Assembly (NCBI GenBank): GCA_036378315.1
Contig: DASUWU010000112.1
Coordinates: forward strand, 22,777 to 86,776
Source: CALAED01 sp036378315
GTDB taxonomy: Bacteria; Actinomycetota; Actinomycetes; Streptosporangiales; Streptosporangiaceae
Length of the DNA stretch: 64,000 nt
Direction of reading: 5' to 3'
The translations under genes and the position numbers were made by a program. The first letter of the stretch is position 1, and every line of letters starts with the position of its first letter. This document shows positions 50,948 to 58,875 of the stretch, piece by piece. The notes under the pieces were generated by a model that searched no databases, was not told where the DNA came from, and saw nothing but the letters and a program-made list of their open reading frames with translations.

Positions 50948-51804
50948 CCTCCTGCGCGGAACGGCCAGGCCTGGTCACCGACCCCGATGCCGAGCTGGAC
51001 GGCCGCGCGGTCGCGGAGTTCACCGCCGAGTACGGCGCCGCGCTGCCGCCCGTGGCGATCGTCATCGCCGCCTACAACGAAGAACGCGGCATCGGCGACG
51101 TCGTCGAGGCGACACCCGACCAGGTCGCCGGCATGGAGACCGCGACCATCGTGGTCGTGGACGGCTCGAGCGACGACACCGCCGCCGTCGCCCGCAAGCA
51201 GGGCGCGCTGGTCTGCGACGTCCCGGTCAACCGCGGACAGGGCGCGGCGCTGCGCCTGGGATACCGCATCGCGCGGGCCGGCGGCGCCCGCTACATCGTC
51301 ACCACCGACGGCGACGGCCAGTACGACGCGGCGGACATCGAACGCGTCCTCGATCCCATCCTCGCGGGCGAGGCCGACTTCGTCACCGGATCGCGCATCC
51401 TCGGCCAGCAGGAGACCTACGACCGGGTGCGCCGGCTCGGCGTGTACGTGTTCGCCTTGATGGTGACCGTGCTGACCCGGCACCGGGTCACCGACACCTC
51501 GTTCGGCCTGCGCGCCATGCGCGCCGAGGTGACCGAGCACGTGACGCTGCGCCAGCCGCAGTACCAGGCTTCCGAGCTGCTCATCAGTGTGATCATGAAC
51601 GGCTATCAGGTCACCGAGGTGCCGGCGACCCTGCGCCTGCGTGTCGCCGGGACCACCAAGAAGGGCGGCAACCTCAAGTACGGCTACCGCTACCTGCGGG
51701 TCGTACTCGGCACCTGGCGGCGCGAACGCCGCCGCCGCGACGGCTCCGGCCGCGGGCGCGCGCGGCGTGGCCCGCGCCGCCAGGCCCGGGGGTCACGCTC
51801 ATGA
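50944..51804 (+). CDS. Family 2 glycosyltransferase (dolichol-phosphate-mannose-synthase-like)
   Basis: The protein has 286 residues. GT-A features are VAIVIAAYNEERGIG, VVVDGSSDDTAAVA, NRGQGAALRLGYRIA and the DxD-type TTDGDGQYD. It resembles polyprenyl-phosphate glycosyltransferases, but no C-terminal membrane helices are visible; the end is an Arg-rich tail (RRERRRRDGSGRGRARRG). It probably transfers a sugar from a nucleotide donor to a lipid phosphate, feeding GT-C enzymes such as the divergent GT87-like protein. The last codons run into a short repeat array. Confidence 0.9.
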   Translation: MTSCAERPGLVTDPDAELDGRAVAEFTAEYGAALPPVAIVIAAYNEERGIGDVVEATPDQVAGMETATIVVVDGSSDDTAAVARKQGALVCDVPVNRGQGAALRLGYRIARAGGARYIVTTDGDGQYDAADIERVLDPILAGEADFVTGSRILGQQETYDRVRRLGVYVFALMVTVLTRHRVTDTSFGLRAMRAEVTEHVTLRQPQYQASELLISVIMNGYQVTEVPATLRLRVAGTTKKGGNLKYGYRYLRVVLGTWRRERRRRDGSGRGRARRGPRRQARGSRS

Positions 51805-51902
51805 GCTCATGACGAGCTCATGACGAGCCCATGACCGGCGACAGCTCATGACCGGTGACCATTTCATGACGGGGTGCGCCGGTTCATGACGGGGTGCGCT
51901 GG
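51803..51902. repeat. Short tandem repeats between the convergent GT2 and methyltransferase genes
   Basis: Three 11-bp units (GAGCTCATGAC twice, then GAGCCCATGAC) occupy 51803-51835. Two 20-bp units differing at one base (TTCATGACGGGGTGCGCCGG) follow at 51863-51902. All share the core CATGAC. The second array overlaps the stop codon of the methyltransferase gene. Slippage is the probable origin; a terminator role is not evident. Confidence 0.8.
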
Positions 51903-52660
51903 GTGCGGGCGACGCAGAGCACGGACTGGCCGAAGGGGATCGGGACGACCCGGTCCAGCACCCTCGTCACCGGCACGAGCCAGCGGTCGTAGGCTCCGGC
52001 CGCGCCGCCCTGCGGCGACATCGCCCGGCCCATCCGGACCGCGGCCCACCAGGCGAGGCCGCCCAGCAGGTTGACCGGCCGGACCAGCTCGACTGCCAGC
52101 CCGGCGCGCAGCACGGCGGCGCGCAGCGTCGCGGGGGTGTACCGGCGGACGTGCCCGACGCTGCGGTCGAACTCGCCGTACAGGCTCTGGTAGCCGGGCA
52201 CCCACAGCACGATCGTCCCGCCCGGCACGACGCACCCGGCCAGCCGGGCCAGCAACCCGGCGTCGTCCGCGAAGTGTTCAAGGACGTTGATGGCCACCGC
52301 CGTGTCGACAGGACGGTCGAGCCGGTCGCCCGCTGTGAGGTCGAGCAGCCGCACCTCGGCCGCGGCGCGGCTCGCGAAGCGCTGCTTCAGCACCTCGACC
52401 GCCTCGGGATCGACGTCCGTGACCACGAGGCGCTCCAGCTCCGTGGACAGGTCGAGCAGCACGGCGGCGAACTCGCCGAGCCCGGCGCCGACCTCCAGCA
52501 CGCTGCGCCCGACGTGCGGGGCGATCAGGTCGTACTGGTAACGCCGGTACCGCGGCTTGTCCCCGCCGCCCTCGGCGGCCCGACCCGCGGCCCGCCCGGT
52601 GGCGCGGACGAACGCGCCCTGCTCGCCGCTCGGCGCGCCCGCTCGCCCCTGCTCAGGCAT
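51884..52660 (-). CDS. Class I SAM-dependent methyltransferase
   Basis: The protein has 258 residues. The SAM-binding motif I is VLEVGAGLGEFAAVL, motif II VVTDVDPEA, and the post-I acidic residue and NVLEHFADD are typical of Methyltransf_11/23 enzymes. An N-terminal Gly/Ala-rich arm of about 30 residues precedes the fold. The start overlaps the upstream epimerase by 8 bp, so it probably works with the sulfosugar-type or glycolipid pathway, perhaps methylating a lipid or sugar. No metal or substrate motif allows more detail. The C-terminal stop lies inside a repeat. Confidence 0.9.
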   Translation of the reverse strand: MPEQGRAGAPSGEQGAFVRATGRAAGRAAEGGGDKPRYRRYQYDLIAPHVGRSVLEVGAGLGEFAAVLLDLSTELERLVVTDVDPEAVEVLKQRFASRAAAEVRLLDLTAGDRLDRPVDTAVAINVLEHFADDAGLLARLAGCVVPGGTIVLWVPGYQSLYGEFDRSVGHVRRYTPATLRAAVLRAGLAVELVRPVNLLGGLAWWAAVRMGRAMSPQGGAAGAYDRWLVPVTRVLDRVVPIPFGQSVLCVARTQRTPS

Positions 52661-53825
52661 CGGGCTCGTTGGTCGGGCTCGCGGCCGCGCGCCAGTTGAC
52701 GGTGGGGCGGAGCACCTCGGGCCGCACCCGGTGGGCGTACCTCTTCGTCACCTCGAACAGCGAGGTGATCAGCGTGTCCGACAGCAGATGCGGGGTGAGG
52801 CCGAGGTCGAGCAGGCGGGTGTGGGCGACGTTGTAGTAGTGCTCTTCGTGCTCGACCCGCGGGTTGGGCAGGTGGTCGATGCGCACGTCGCCAGGGAAGC
52901 ATTCGGCCACCGTCTCCGCGATGCCCTTGACCGACATGGCCTCGGTCATCTGGTTGAACACGCGGAACTCCCCGGGCTCGGCGGGGTTCTCGCACGCCAG
53001 CTGGACACACCGGACCGTGTCCCGGATGTCGATGATGCCGCGGGTCTGACCGCCGTCCCCGTACACCGTCAGCGGATGGCCCAGCACGGCCTGGATGACG
53101 AACCGGTTCAAGACCGTGCCGAAGACCGCGTCGTAGTCGAACCGCGTCGCCAGCCGGTCGTCGGCCGTCGTCTCCGGCGTCTGCTGCCCGTACACGACGC
53201 CCTGGTTGAGGTCGGTGGCGCGCAGCCCCCAGATCCGGCAGGTGAACTCGATGTTGTGGGAGTCGTGCACCTTCGACAGGTGATAGAACGACCCCGGTCG
53301 CTTGGGGTACAGCACGCGGTCGCGGCGGCCCTTGTACTCGATCTCGAGCCACCCCTCCTCGATGTCGATGTTCGGCGTGCCGTACTCGCCCATCGTGCCG
53401 AGCTTGACCAGGTGGATGTCGCGGTCCACCTCGGCGATCGCATACAGCAGGTTCAGCGTGCCGACCACGTTGTTGACCTGCGTGTACACCGCGTGCTTCC
53501 GGTCGATCATCGAGTACGGCGCGGCACGCTGCTCGGCGAAGTGCACCACCGCGTCCGGACGGAACTCCGCGAGCATGCGGTGGGTGAAGTCGGCGTCGGT
53601 CAGGTCGCCCACGTACGTGGCCAGCGCCTTGCCGGTCAACGCCTTCCACGCCGCCACCCGCACCTGCAGCGTCTCGATCGGGACCAGGCTCTCCACGCCG
53701 AGCTCGAAGTCGTACTGGCGGCGGACGAAGTTGTCCGCGACCGCCACCTCGTGACCGCACTGGGACAGGTGCAAGGCCGTCGGCCAGCCCAGGTACCCGT
53801 CCCCGCCCAGGACAAGAATCCGCAT
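52653..53825 (-). CDS. UDP-sulfoquinovose synthase-like NAD-dependent epimerase (SQD1/SqdB family)
   Basis: The protein has 390 residues, the length expected of SQD1. Family-diagnostic segments are LGGDGYLGWPTALHLS at the N-terminus, KLGTMGEYGTPNIDIEEGW, and FYHLSKVHDSHNIEF containing the catalytic Tyr and Lys. SQD1 makes UDP-sulfoquinovose from UDP-glucose and sulfite for sulfolipids. Members in non-photosynthetic bacteria and archaea may make other sulfosugars. A clear AGGAG precedes the ATG by six bases. It is grouped with a methyltransferase, a hydrolase and glycosyltransferases, but no sqdX-type glycosyltransferase is identified. Confidence 0.9.
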   Translation of the reverse strand: MRILVLGGDGYLGWPTALHLSQCGHEVAVADNFVRRQYDFELGVESLVPIETLQVRVAAWKALTGKALATYVGDLTDADFTHRMLAEFRPDAVVHFAEQRAAPYSMIDRKHAVYTQVNNVVGTLNLLYAIAEVDRDIHLVKLGTMGEYGTPNIDIEEGWLEIEYKGRRDRVLYPKRPGSFYHLSKVHDSHNIEFTCRIWGLRATDLNQGVVYGQQTPETTADDRLATRFDYDAVFGTVLNRFVIQAVLGHPLTVYGDGGQTRGIIDIRDTVRCVQLACENPAEPGEFRVFNQMTEAMSVKGIAETVAECFPGDVRIDHLPNPRVEHEEHYYNVAHTRLLDLGLTPHLLSDTLITSLFEVTKRYAHRVRPEVLRPTVNWRAAASPTNEPDA

Positions 53826-53890
53826 TCACGTCTCCTGACTTGCTCAGCGCGCGTTCCCGAACTCTTCGGACGCACTCGTTGACATCGCGT

Positions 53891-54733
53891 TCATCGGACA
53901 TGGAACCGTATCGTGGCGGGGCCGGATCCGCGCCGATCCGGTCCGCGGTCCCGCGGTCGCCGTGTATCGGCGGCGCCAGGGGCGGCGGTGTCCGGACGCG
54001 GCAGCGCGGCCAGCCAGTCGCCGATTCGCATGATCAGTTCGGGGGTCGCGGCCGCCTCGGCGTGCCCGAAGCCGCGCTCCACCCACAGCTCGCGCGGCTC
54101 GGCGGCCGCGGCGTACAGCTGCTCGGCGTGCTCGAGCGGGAAGAAGTGGTCGGCGTCGCCGTGCACGATCAGCACCGGGGCCGGCGCGATCTTGCCGATC
54201 ACCTCATGCGGCGCGGCGGGCACCGGGTGCCAGCCACCGGCCGCGATCCGCGTGCGCTTGACGATGCGGGCCGCCAGCCGCCCCGAGCGTTGCTCGATCG
54301 CCCAGTGCACCTGGCGCATCGGCACGGTGTCGCGGTAGTACCAGCGCGCCGGCGAGCTGACCGACACGACGGCGTCCACCTCGCCGTACAGGCCCGCGTG
54401 CCTGATGGCGACGGAGGCGCCCATCGAGAAGCCGATGACCGCGACCTGCCGGTATCCGAGGTCGCGCGCGTGCACCACCGCCGCCTCGAGGTCGAGCACC
54501 TCCCGATCCCCCACGGTGGACCGGCCGCCAGACCGCCCGTGCCCGCGGAAGTCGATGGCCAGCACGCCGCCGTACCGGTTGAGCACCCCCGCGATCCGCC
54601 GGATCGGCGGCCGCCGCCACGCGCCGGTGAACCCGTGTGCCAGCACCACGCACCGTTCGAGGTCCCCGGCGAAGTGGCCGGCGTCGATGCGCACGCCGTC
54701 GGCGGCGAAGAGCACCTGCGGTCGTACGGTCAT
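53891..54733 (-). CDS. Alpha/beta hydrolase (serine nucleophile)
   Basis: From the ATG at 54733, with GGGAGGG just upstream, 280 residues are encoded; a GTG at 54745 is an alternative. The oxyanion motif is LAHGFTGAW, the nucleophile elbow GFSMGAS (Ser), the acid Asp lies in VHGDADHFFP, and the His in ERGFGHAEA. The fold resembles serine aminopeptidase/lysophospholipase-type hydrolases (Hydrolase_4). A 40-residue Pro/Arg/Asp-rich tail follows. It lies 65 bp upstream of the SQD1-like gene on the same strand, so it may be the first gene of that operon. Its substrate is unknown. Confidence 0.87.
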   Translation of the reverse strand: MTVRPQVLFAADGVRIDAGHFAGDLERCVVLAHGFTGAWRRPPIRRIAGVLNRYGGVLAIDFRGHGRSGGRSTVGDREVLDLEAAVVHARDLGYRQVAVIGFSMGASVAIRHAGLYGEVDAVVSVSSPARWYYRDTVPMRQVHWAIEQRSGRLAARIVKRTRIAAGGWHPVPAAPHEVIGKIAPAPVLIVHGDADHFFPLEHAEQLYAAAAEPRELWVERGFGHAEAAATPELIMRIGDWLAALPRPDTAAPGAADTRRPRDRGPDRRGSGPATIRFHVR

Positions 54734-54805
54734 CCGCCCTCCCACCCGTTCGGTACGATTCCATGATTCCCAATCCGGGCGCGGTAGCCCTCCCCCGGGG
54801 TGTCC

Positions 54806-55843
54806 TCATGCCGGGTAGGAGTGCGTCTCCGAGGCCTTGACGGCGGCCCACAGGAGCCGGCCCTCGGCCAGCTCGAGCTCGGCGACGGCGGCCTGCGTCA
54901 CGTCGGCGGCGACGGAGATCGGCCCGTCGAGGTGCACGCGCACCTGGTCGCCGTGGCGTTCGACGCCGTCCACCCTGGCCTGCCACAGGTTGCGCGGGCT
55001 GCCGTCGGGGCGGCTCCTGAACAGCGCGACCGCGCCGGGCGGGAACGCCACGAACACCTCTCCGTGCCCCGACTCCACGGCCTCGATCCGCACCCCGGAC
55101 GGCAGCGTCACCACGTGGCCGGCGGCGACGCCGCGGTAGAGGTTGAGGCCGACCAGCCTGGCGACGTAGTCGGTACGGGGATGGCGGGCGACCTCGGCGG
55201 GCATGCCACGCTGCACCACGCGGCCGTCCTCGATCACCACGAGCCGGTCCGCGAGGACCATCGCGTCCAGCGGGTCGTGGGTGACGAGGACGGTGACGCC
55301 GTCGAAGGCGGCCAGGTGGCGGCGCAGCTCGGCGCGGACGTCCAGCCGGGTGTGCGCGTCGAGCGCGGCCAGCGGCTCGTCCAGGAGCAGCAGCCGGGGC
55401 CCCACGGCAAGCGCGCGGGCGAGCGCGACCCGCTGGGCCTGCCCACCGGACAGCGCGCGCGGCTTCTTGGCCGCGTGGTCGGCGAGGCCGACGCGGGCCA
55501 GCCACTCCCCCGCCGTGCGGCGCGCCTCGCCCTTGCCGACGCCGCGGCTGCGCGGGCCGAACGCGACGTTCTCCAGTGCGGACAGGTGGGGAAAGAGCAG
55601 GTAGTCCTGGAAGACCATGCCGATGGGGCGGCGCTCGGCCGGCAGCGCGTGCAGCGGCTCGCCGCCGAGGTCGATGGCGCCGTCGCCGAGTCCGGTGAGC
55701 CCGGCCAGCGCCCGCAGCGCCGTGGTCTTGCCGGCGCCGTTCGGTCCGAGCAGCGCCACGACCTCGCCCGGCTCGGCCGCGATCTCGATGTCGAGCGTGA
55801 ACGCGCCGCGCCGTACGAGCAGCCGCGCCCACAGCCGGCTCAC
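54806..55843 (-). CDS. modC: Molybdate ABC transporter ATP-binding protein ModC
   Basis: The GTG at 55843 overlaps the ModB stop (GTGA), giving 345 residues; an ATG at 55858 is the alternative. Walker A is GPNGAGKTTALRA, signature LSGGQAQRVALARAL, Walker B LLLLDEPLAALD and H-loop VTHDP. A C-terminal TOBE/mop-like domain (about 270-345) is typical of ModC and binds molybdate or tungstate to tune transport. It is the last gene of the mod operon. Sulfate transport by CysA is a less likely reading, because the neighbouring regulator also has a molybdate-binding domain. Confidence 0.9.
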   Translation of the reverse strand: MSRLWARLLVRRGAFTLDIEIAAEPGEVVALLGPNGAGKTTALRALAGLTGLGDGAIDLGGEPLHALPAERRPIGMVFQDYLLFPHLSALENVAFGPRSRGVGKGEARRTAGEWLARVGLADHAAKKPRALSGGQAQRVALARALAVGPRLLLLDEPLAALDAHTRLDVRAELRRHLAAFDGVTVLVTHDPLDAMVLADRLVVIEDGRVVQRGMPAEVARHPRTDYVARLVGLNLYRGVAAGHVVTLPSGVRIEAVESGHGEVFVAFPPGAVALFRSRPDGSPRNLWQARVDGVERHGDQVRVHLDGPISVAADVTQAAVAELELAEGRLLWAAVKASETHSYPA

Positions 55844-56646
55844 GGCGCGCTGACCCATCGGTCGCGCAGGCTCGCCAGCACGGCGACGGAGACCGCGAGC
55901 AGCACCAGGCTGAGCACGATCGCGGCCTGCGGGTCGGTCTCCAGCGCGAGGTAGACGCCGAGCGGCATGGTCTGGGTGCGGCCGGGGAAGTTGCCGGCGA
56001 ACGTGATGGTCGCGCCGAACTCCCCGAGCGCCCGCGCCCAGCTCAGGATCGCCCCGGCGGCGATGCCCGGCGCCACGAGCGGCAGCGTGACCCGGCGGAA
56101 GGCGGTCCAGCGGGTGGCGCCCAGCGTCGCCGCGGCCTCTTCGAAGCGCCGGTCGGCCGCGCGCAGCGCGCCCTCGACGCTGATGACCAGGAACGGCATG
56201 GCCACGAAGGTTTCGGCGACCACGACGCCCGCCGTGGTGAACGGCAGGGTGAGCCCGAACGCCCGGTCGAGCCACTGGCCGGCGATGCCCTTGCGGCCGA
56301 GCACGAGCAGCAGCGCGACGCCGCCCACGACGGGGGGCAGCACGAGGGGCACCGTCACGAGGGCGCGCACGACGCGGCGGCCCGCGAAGTCGACCCGGGC
56401 CAGCAGCCACGCCAGCGGGACGCCGAGGAGCAGGCACAGCGCGGTAGCGGACGTCGCGGTGAGCAGTGACAGCTCCAGCGCGTCGCGAACCTGCGGCGCG
56501 CCGAGCCTGGTCCCGAGCGTGGACCACGGCGCGCGGACGAGCAGCCCGACCACCGGCAGCACCAGGAACGCCAGGCCGGCAAGCGCGGGCACCATGAGAC
56601 CCCACGGGATCCGCCCGGCGACCGGGCCGGTCATGGGGCCGGTCAT
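55840..56646 (-). CDS. modB: Molybdate ABC transporter permease ModB
   Basis: The protein has 268 residues with six predicted helices. The EAA loop (EEAAATLGATRWTAFRRVTLP) contacts the ATPase, and LSWARALGEFGATITFAGNFPG is highly characteristic of ModB. The start lies in a 12-bp duplication encoding MTGPMTGP, so ATG 56634 is equally possible. It would form the membrane channel with ModC. A periplasmic/lipoprotein ModA is missing from its usual place directly upstream. Confidence 0.92.
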   Translation of the reverse strand: MTGPMTGPVAGRIPWGLMVPALAGLAFLVLPVVGLLVRAPWSTLGTRLGAPQVRDALELSLLTATSATALCLLLGVPLAWLLARVDFAGRRVVRALVTVPLVLPPVVGGVALLLVLGRKGIAGQWLDRAFGLTLPFTTAGVVVAETFVAMPFLVISVEGALRAADRRFEEAAATLGATRWTAFRRVTLPLVAPGIAAGAILSWARALGEFGATITFAGNFPGRTQTMPLGVYLALETDPQAAIVLSLVLLAVSVAVLASLRDRWVSAP

Positions 56647-56665
56647 GGGGCCGTGAACGGCGGCT

Positions 56666-57091
56666 TCACCGCGGGCTCCGCAGCATCTCGGGCACCTCGA
56701 CGACGACGTTGGTCGACTTGACCACGGCGTCCGCCACCACGCCGGGTTCGAGCCCGAGCTCGTCGGCGGCCTCCCGGCTCATCAGCGAGACCACCCGGAA
56801 CGGGCCGGCGGCGATCTCGACCTGCGCCATGACGGCGTCGCGGACCACGTCGGTGACGATGCCGCGGAACCGGTTGCGGGCCGAGGACGCCGGGCCGGCG
56901 CCTGATCCGGCGTCGGGTGCCGCGGAATCGGCCTGCGCCCGCGCGAACGCGGCCAGGTCACCGCCGGCCACGAGCCGGTGCCCGTGCTCGTCGCGCCGCG
57001 CCGGGAGCCGGCCCTGGTCCACCCAGCGGCGGACGGTGTCGGCGCTGACCCCGAGGAGACCCGCCACCTCACTGATCCGGAACATGGCCAT
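56666..57091 (-). CDS. Molybdate-responsive regulator-like protein (MerR-type HTH plus TOBE/mop domain)
   Basis: The protein has 141 residues. Residues 1-55 form an excisionase/MerR-like winged helix (MFRISEVAGLLGVSADTVRR). Residues 72-141 are a TOBE/mop domain (NRFRGIVTDVVRDAVMAQVE) that binds molybdate oxyanions. A Ser/Ala/Asp linker separates them. Such fused proteins commonly head actinobacterial mod operons and probably sense molybdate. The stop is 19 bp before modB. A small inverted repeat (ATCCGC/GCGGAT, 57176-57192) lies upstream. Confidence 0.9.
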   Translation of the reverse strand: MAMFRISEVAGLLGVSADTVRRWVDQGRLPARRDEHGHRLVAGGDLAAFARAQADSAAPDAGSGAGPASSARNRFRGIVTDVVRDAVMAQVEIAAGPFRVVSLMSREAADELGLEPGVVADAVVKSTNVVVEVPEMLRSPR

Positions 57092-57111
57092 ACGTGGCAG
57101 CCTATGCGGCG

Positions 57112-57542
57112 CACCAGCGAGCTGAAAACCGTAGTGCCCTGGTACGTGCCAGCGTCCGCCCGTCCATTGGCTCGTATCCGCGGTAGGCGGATTTCATGGC
57201 CGTTCGGCACTCCGCCCGGCTCGATGGGGGGTGATACGGAAAAAAGTCACCGTTCTTCGGAAAATAGACAAAAACCACAGTTCACCGCGCATGGTCGTAC
57301 GCCGGCCCAAGGGCGGCAACGGCGAGTCGGATCGCCGTTGACTCGGTACGCTCCGGAAGGCAGGAACGGGTCCCTGTCAACAAGATCCCACCCGCTCCGG
57401 CAATGATCCGAGCGCCGGCAGAGTTGCCATACTTCTGCAGCTTATTTGGCATATATTCGCCCTTGTTGTGGCTGAGGGCGTTCTCCAAGATTTGCGTACC
57501 TTCGGGCGTCAACCGGACGTCCAACTCCCCGCAGGAGGCTCC
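57112..57542. other. Intergenic region between the mod operon and the first protease (no firm gene)
   Basis: These 431 bp hold the divergent promoters of the mod operon (minus) and the S1 protease gene (plus). An inverted repeat lies at 57176-57192. A minus-strand open frame with an ATG at 57452, preceded by AAGGG, encodes 56 residues whose first part (LQKYGNSAGARI) resembles the start of MazE/AbrB antitoxins, but the rest does not. I do not call it a gene. An AT-rich stretch near 57440-57460 may be promoter sequence. Confidence 0.5.
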
Positions 57543-58592
57543 GTGAGAACGCGATCCGTTCGGCGTACGGCCGTACTCGCCGCCGCCGGCCTGGCGGCGG
57601 GCACCCTCGTCGCCACCTCGGCGGCGGCGACCGCCTCAGCCGCGCCCGACCCCGCCAAGCTCGCCACGACGCTGACGCAGCGGCTGGGCGCGCACACCGC
57701 CGGCGCATACCTCGACCGAGGCACCGGCAAGCTCGTCGTCACGGTGACGGACGGCACCGCGGCGCGGAGCGTCCGCGCGGCCGGGGCGGTCCCGCGGACC
57801 GTGGCGCGCGGCGGCGCCGCGCTGGGACAGGCGACCGCCGAGCTCAGCCGGTCGGCCAAGGTGGCCGGCACGGCGTGGGCGGTCGACCCGGCGACCGACC
57901 AGGTCGTCCTGTCCGTCGACGACTCGGTGACCGGCGCGAAGCTGACCAAGGTGCAAGCCGCCGCGGCCAGGCTCGGCGACGCCGTGAGGGTCGAGCACGT
58001 GGCCGGCACGTTCAGCACCAGGATCAACGGCGGGGACGCCATCTACGGCGGCAACGCCCGCTGCTCGCTCGGCTTCAACGTGCGCAACAGCGCCGGCACC
58101 TACTACTTCCTGACCGCCGGGCACTGCGGCAACATCGCGTCGAGCTGGTACTCCAACTCGAGCCACACCACGCTGATCGGGACGAGGCGCGGGAGTAGCT
58201 TCCCTGGCAACGACTACTCGATCTTCACCTACGCCAGCGGCATCTCCCACTCCGGCGTGGTCGACCTCTACAACGGCAGCAACCAGGACATCACCTCCGC
58301 CGGCAACGCCGTCGTCGGCCAGTCCGTACGGCGCAGCGGCAGCACGAGCGGCGTCCACAGCGGCACGGTGACCGCGTTGAACCAGACGGTGAACTACGCC
58401 GAGGGCACGGTCACCGGCCTGATCAGGACGACCGTCTGCGCCGAGCCGGGCGACAGCGGCGGCCCCCTGTTCGCCGGCAGCACGGCGCTCGGTCTGACGT
58501 CGGGCGGCAGCGGCAACTGCTCGAGCGGCGGCACCACGTTCTTCCAGCCGGTGACCGAACCGCTCAGCGTGTACGGCGTGAGCGTCTACTGA
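57543..58592 (+). CDS. Secreted S1-family serine protease (streptogrisin/alpha-lytic type), copy 1
   Basis: The GTG at 57543 with AGGAGG four bases upstream gives 349 residues. The signal peptide (VRRTAVLAAAGLAAGTLVAT) ends near ASAA. A pro-region of about 140 residues follows, with repeated KVAGTAWAVDPATDQVVLSV-like sequence typical of streptogrisin propeptides. The mature protease has the triad His in FLTAGHCGN, Asp in NDYSIFTY, Ser in EPGDSGGPL, and four Cys for two disulfides. It digests extracellular protein after self-processing. The downstream gene is a close duplicate. Confidence 0.94.
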   Translation: MRTRSVRRTAVLAAAGLAAGTLVATSAAATASAAPDPAKLATTLTQRLGAHTAGAYLDRGTGKLVVTVTDGTAARSVRAAGAVPRTVARGGAALGQATAELSRSAKVAGTAWAVDPATDQVVLSVDDSVTGAKLTKVQAAAARLGDAVRVEHVAGTFSTRINGGDAIYGGNARCSLGFNVRNSAGTYYFLTAGHCGNIASSWYSNSSHTTLIGTRRGSSFPGNDYSIFTYASGISHSGVVDLYNGSNQDITSAGNAVVGQSVRRSGSTSGVHSGTVTALNQTVNYAEGTVTGLIRTTVCAEPGDSGGPLFAGSTALGLTSGGSGNCSSGGTTFFQPVTEPLSVYGVSVY

Positions 58593-58685
58593 CGGCCGGT
58601 CGGCGGCCGCGACTTGCCCGTGCGTTCGGGCGCTGAGCTGCCGTCTTACGAAACAGACCCGGCATCGATCCGGTGCCGGTCCGCG

Positions 58686-58717
58686 GAGGTCCCGGGCCGC
58701 GGCCCGCCCGGGACCTC
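58686..58717 (+). terminator. Hairpin after protease copy 1
   Basis: A perfect 12-bp stem (GAGGTCCCGGGC and its complement) with an eight-base loop lies 94 bases past the stop. The rest of the 283-bp gap to the next protease start includes an AT-rich stretch near 58755-58825, the likely promoter of the second protease. Confidence 0.75.
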
Positions 58718-58875
58718 GGCGTTCTCCCGACCCGATGCGTTGCGGAGATCTGCCAAACATCCTGACCAATTTAGTAAGAATCCACCACTAAACGTAACTC
58801 CGCGAGTATTTCTCACAATTTCGGGTAATTCGAGCAGCGGTCGTTGACTCCCCCATCCCCCGCTCGGAGGCCCAT

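Noticed and set aside
51803..51902. The CATGAC repeats as a terminator or CRISPR-like array
   Set aside because: Units are short, adjacent with no unique spacers, and do not form a strong hairpin.
54806..55843. Reading the ABC genes as a sulfate transporter serving the sulfosugar locus
   Set aside because: The permease carries the ModB-type GEFGATITFAGN segment and the upstream regulator has a molybdate-binding TOBE domain, both pointing to molybdate.
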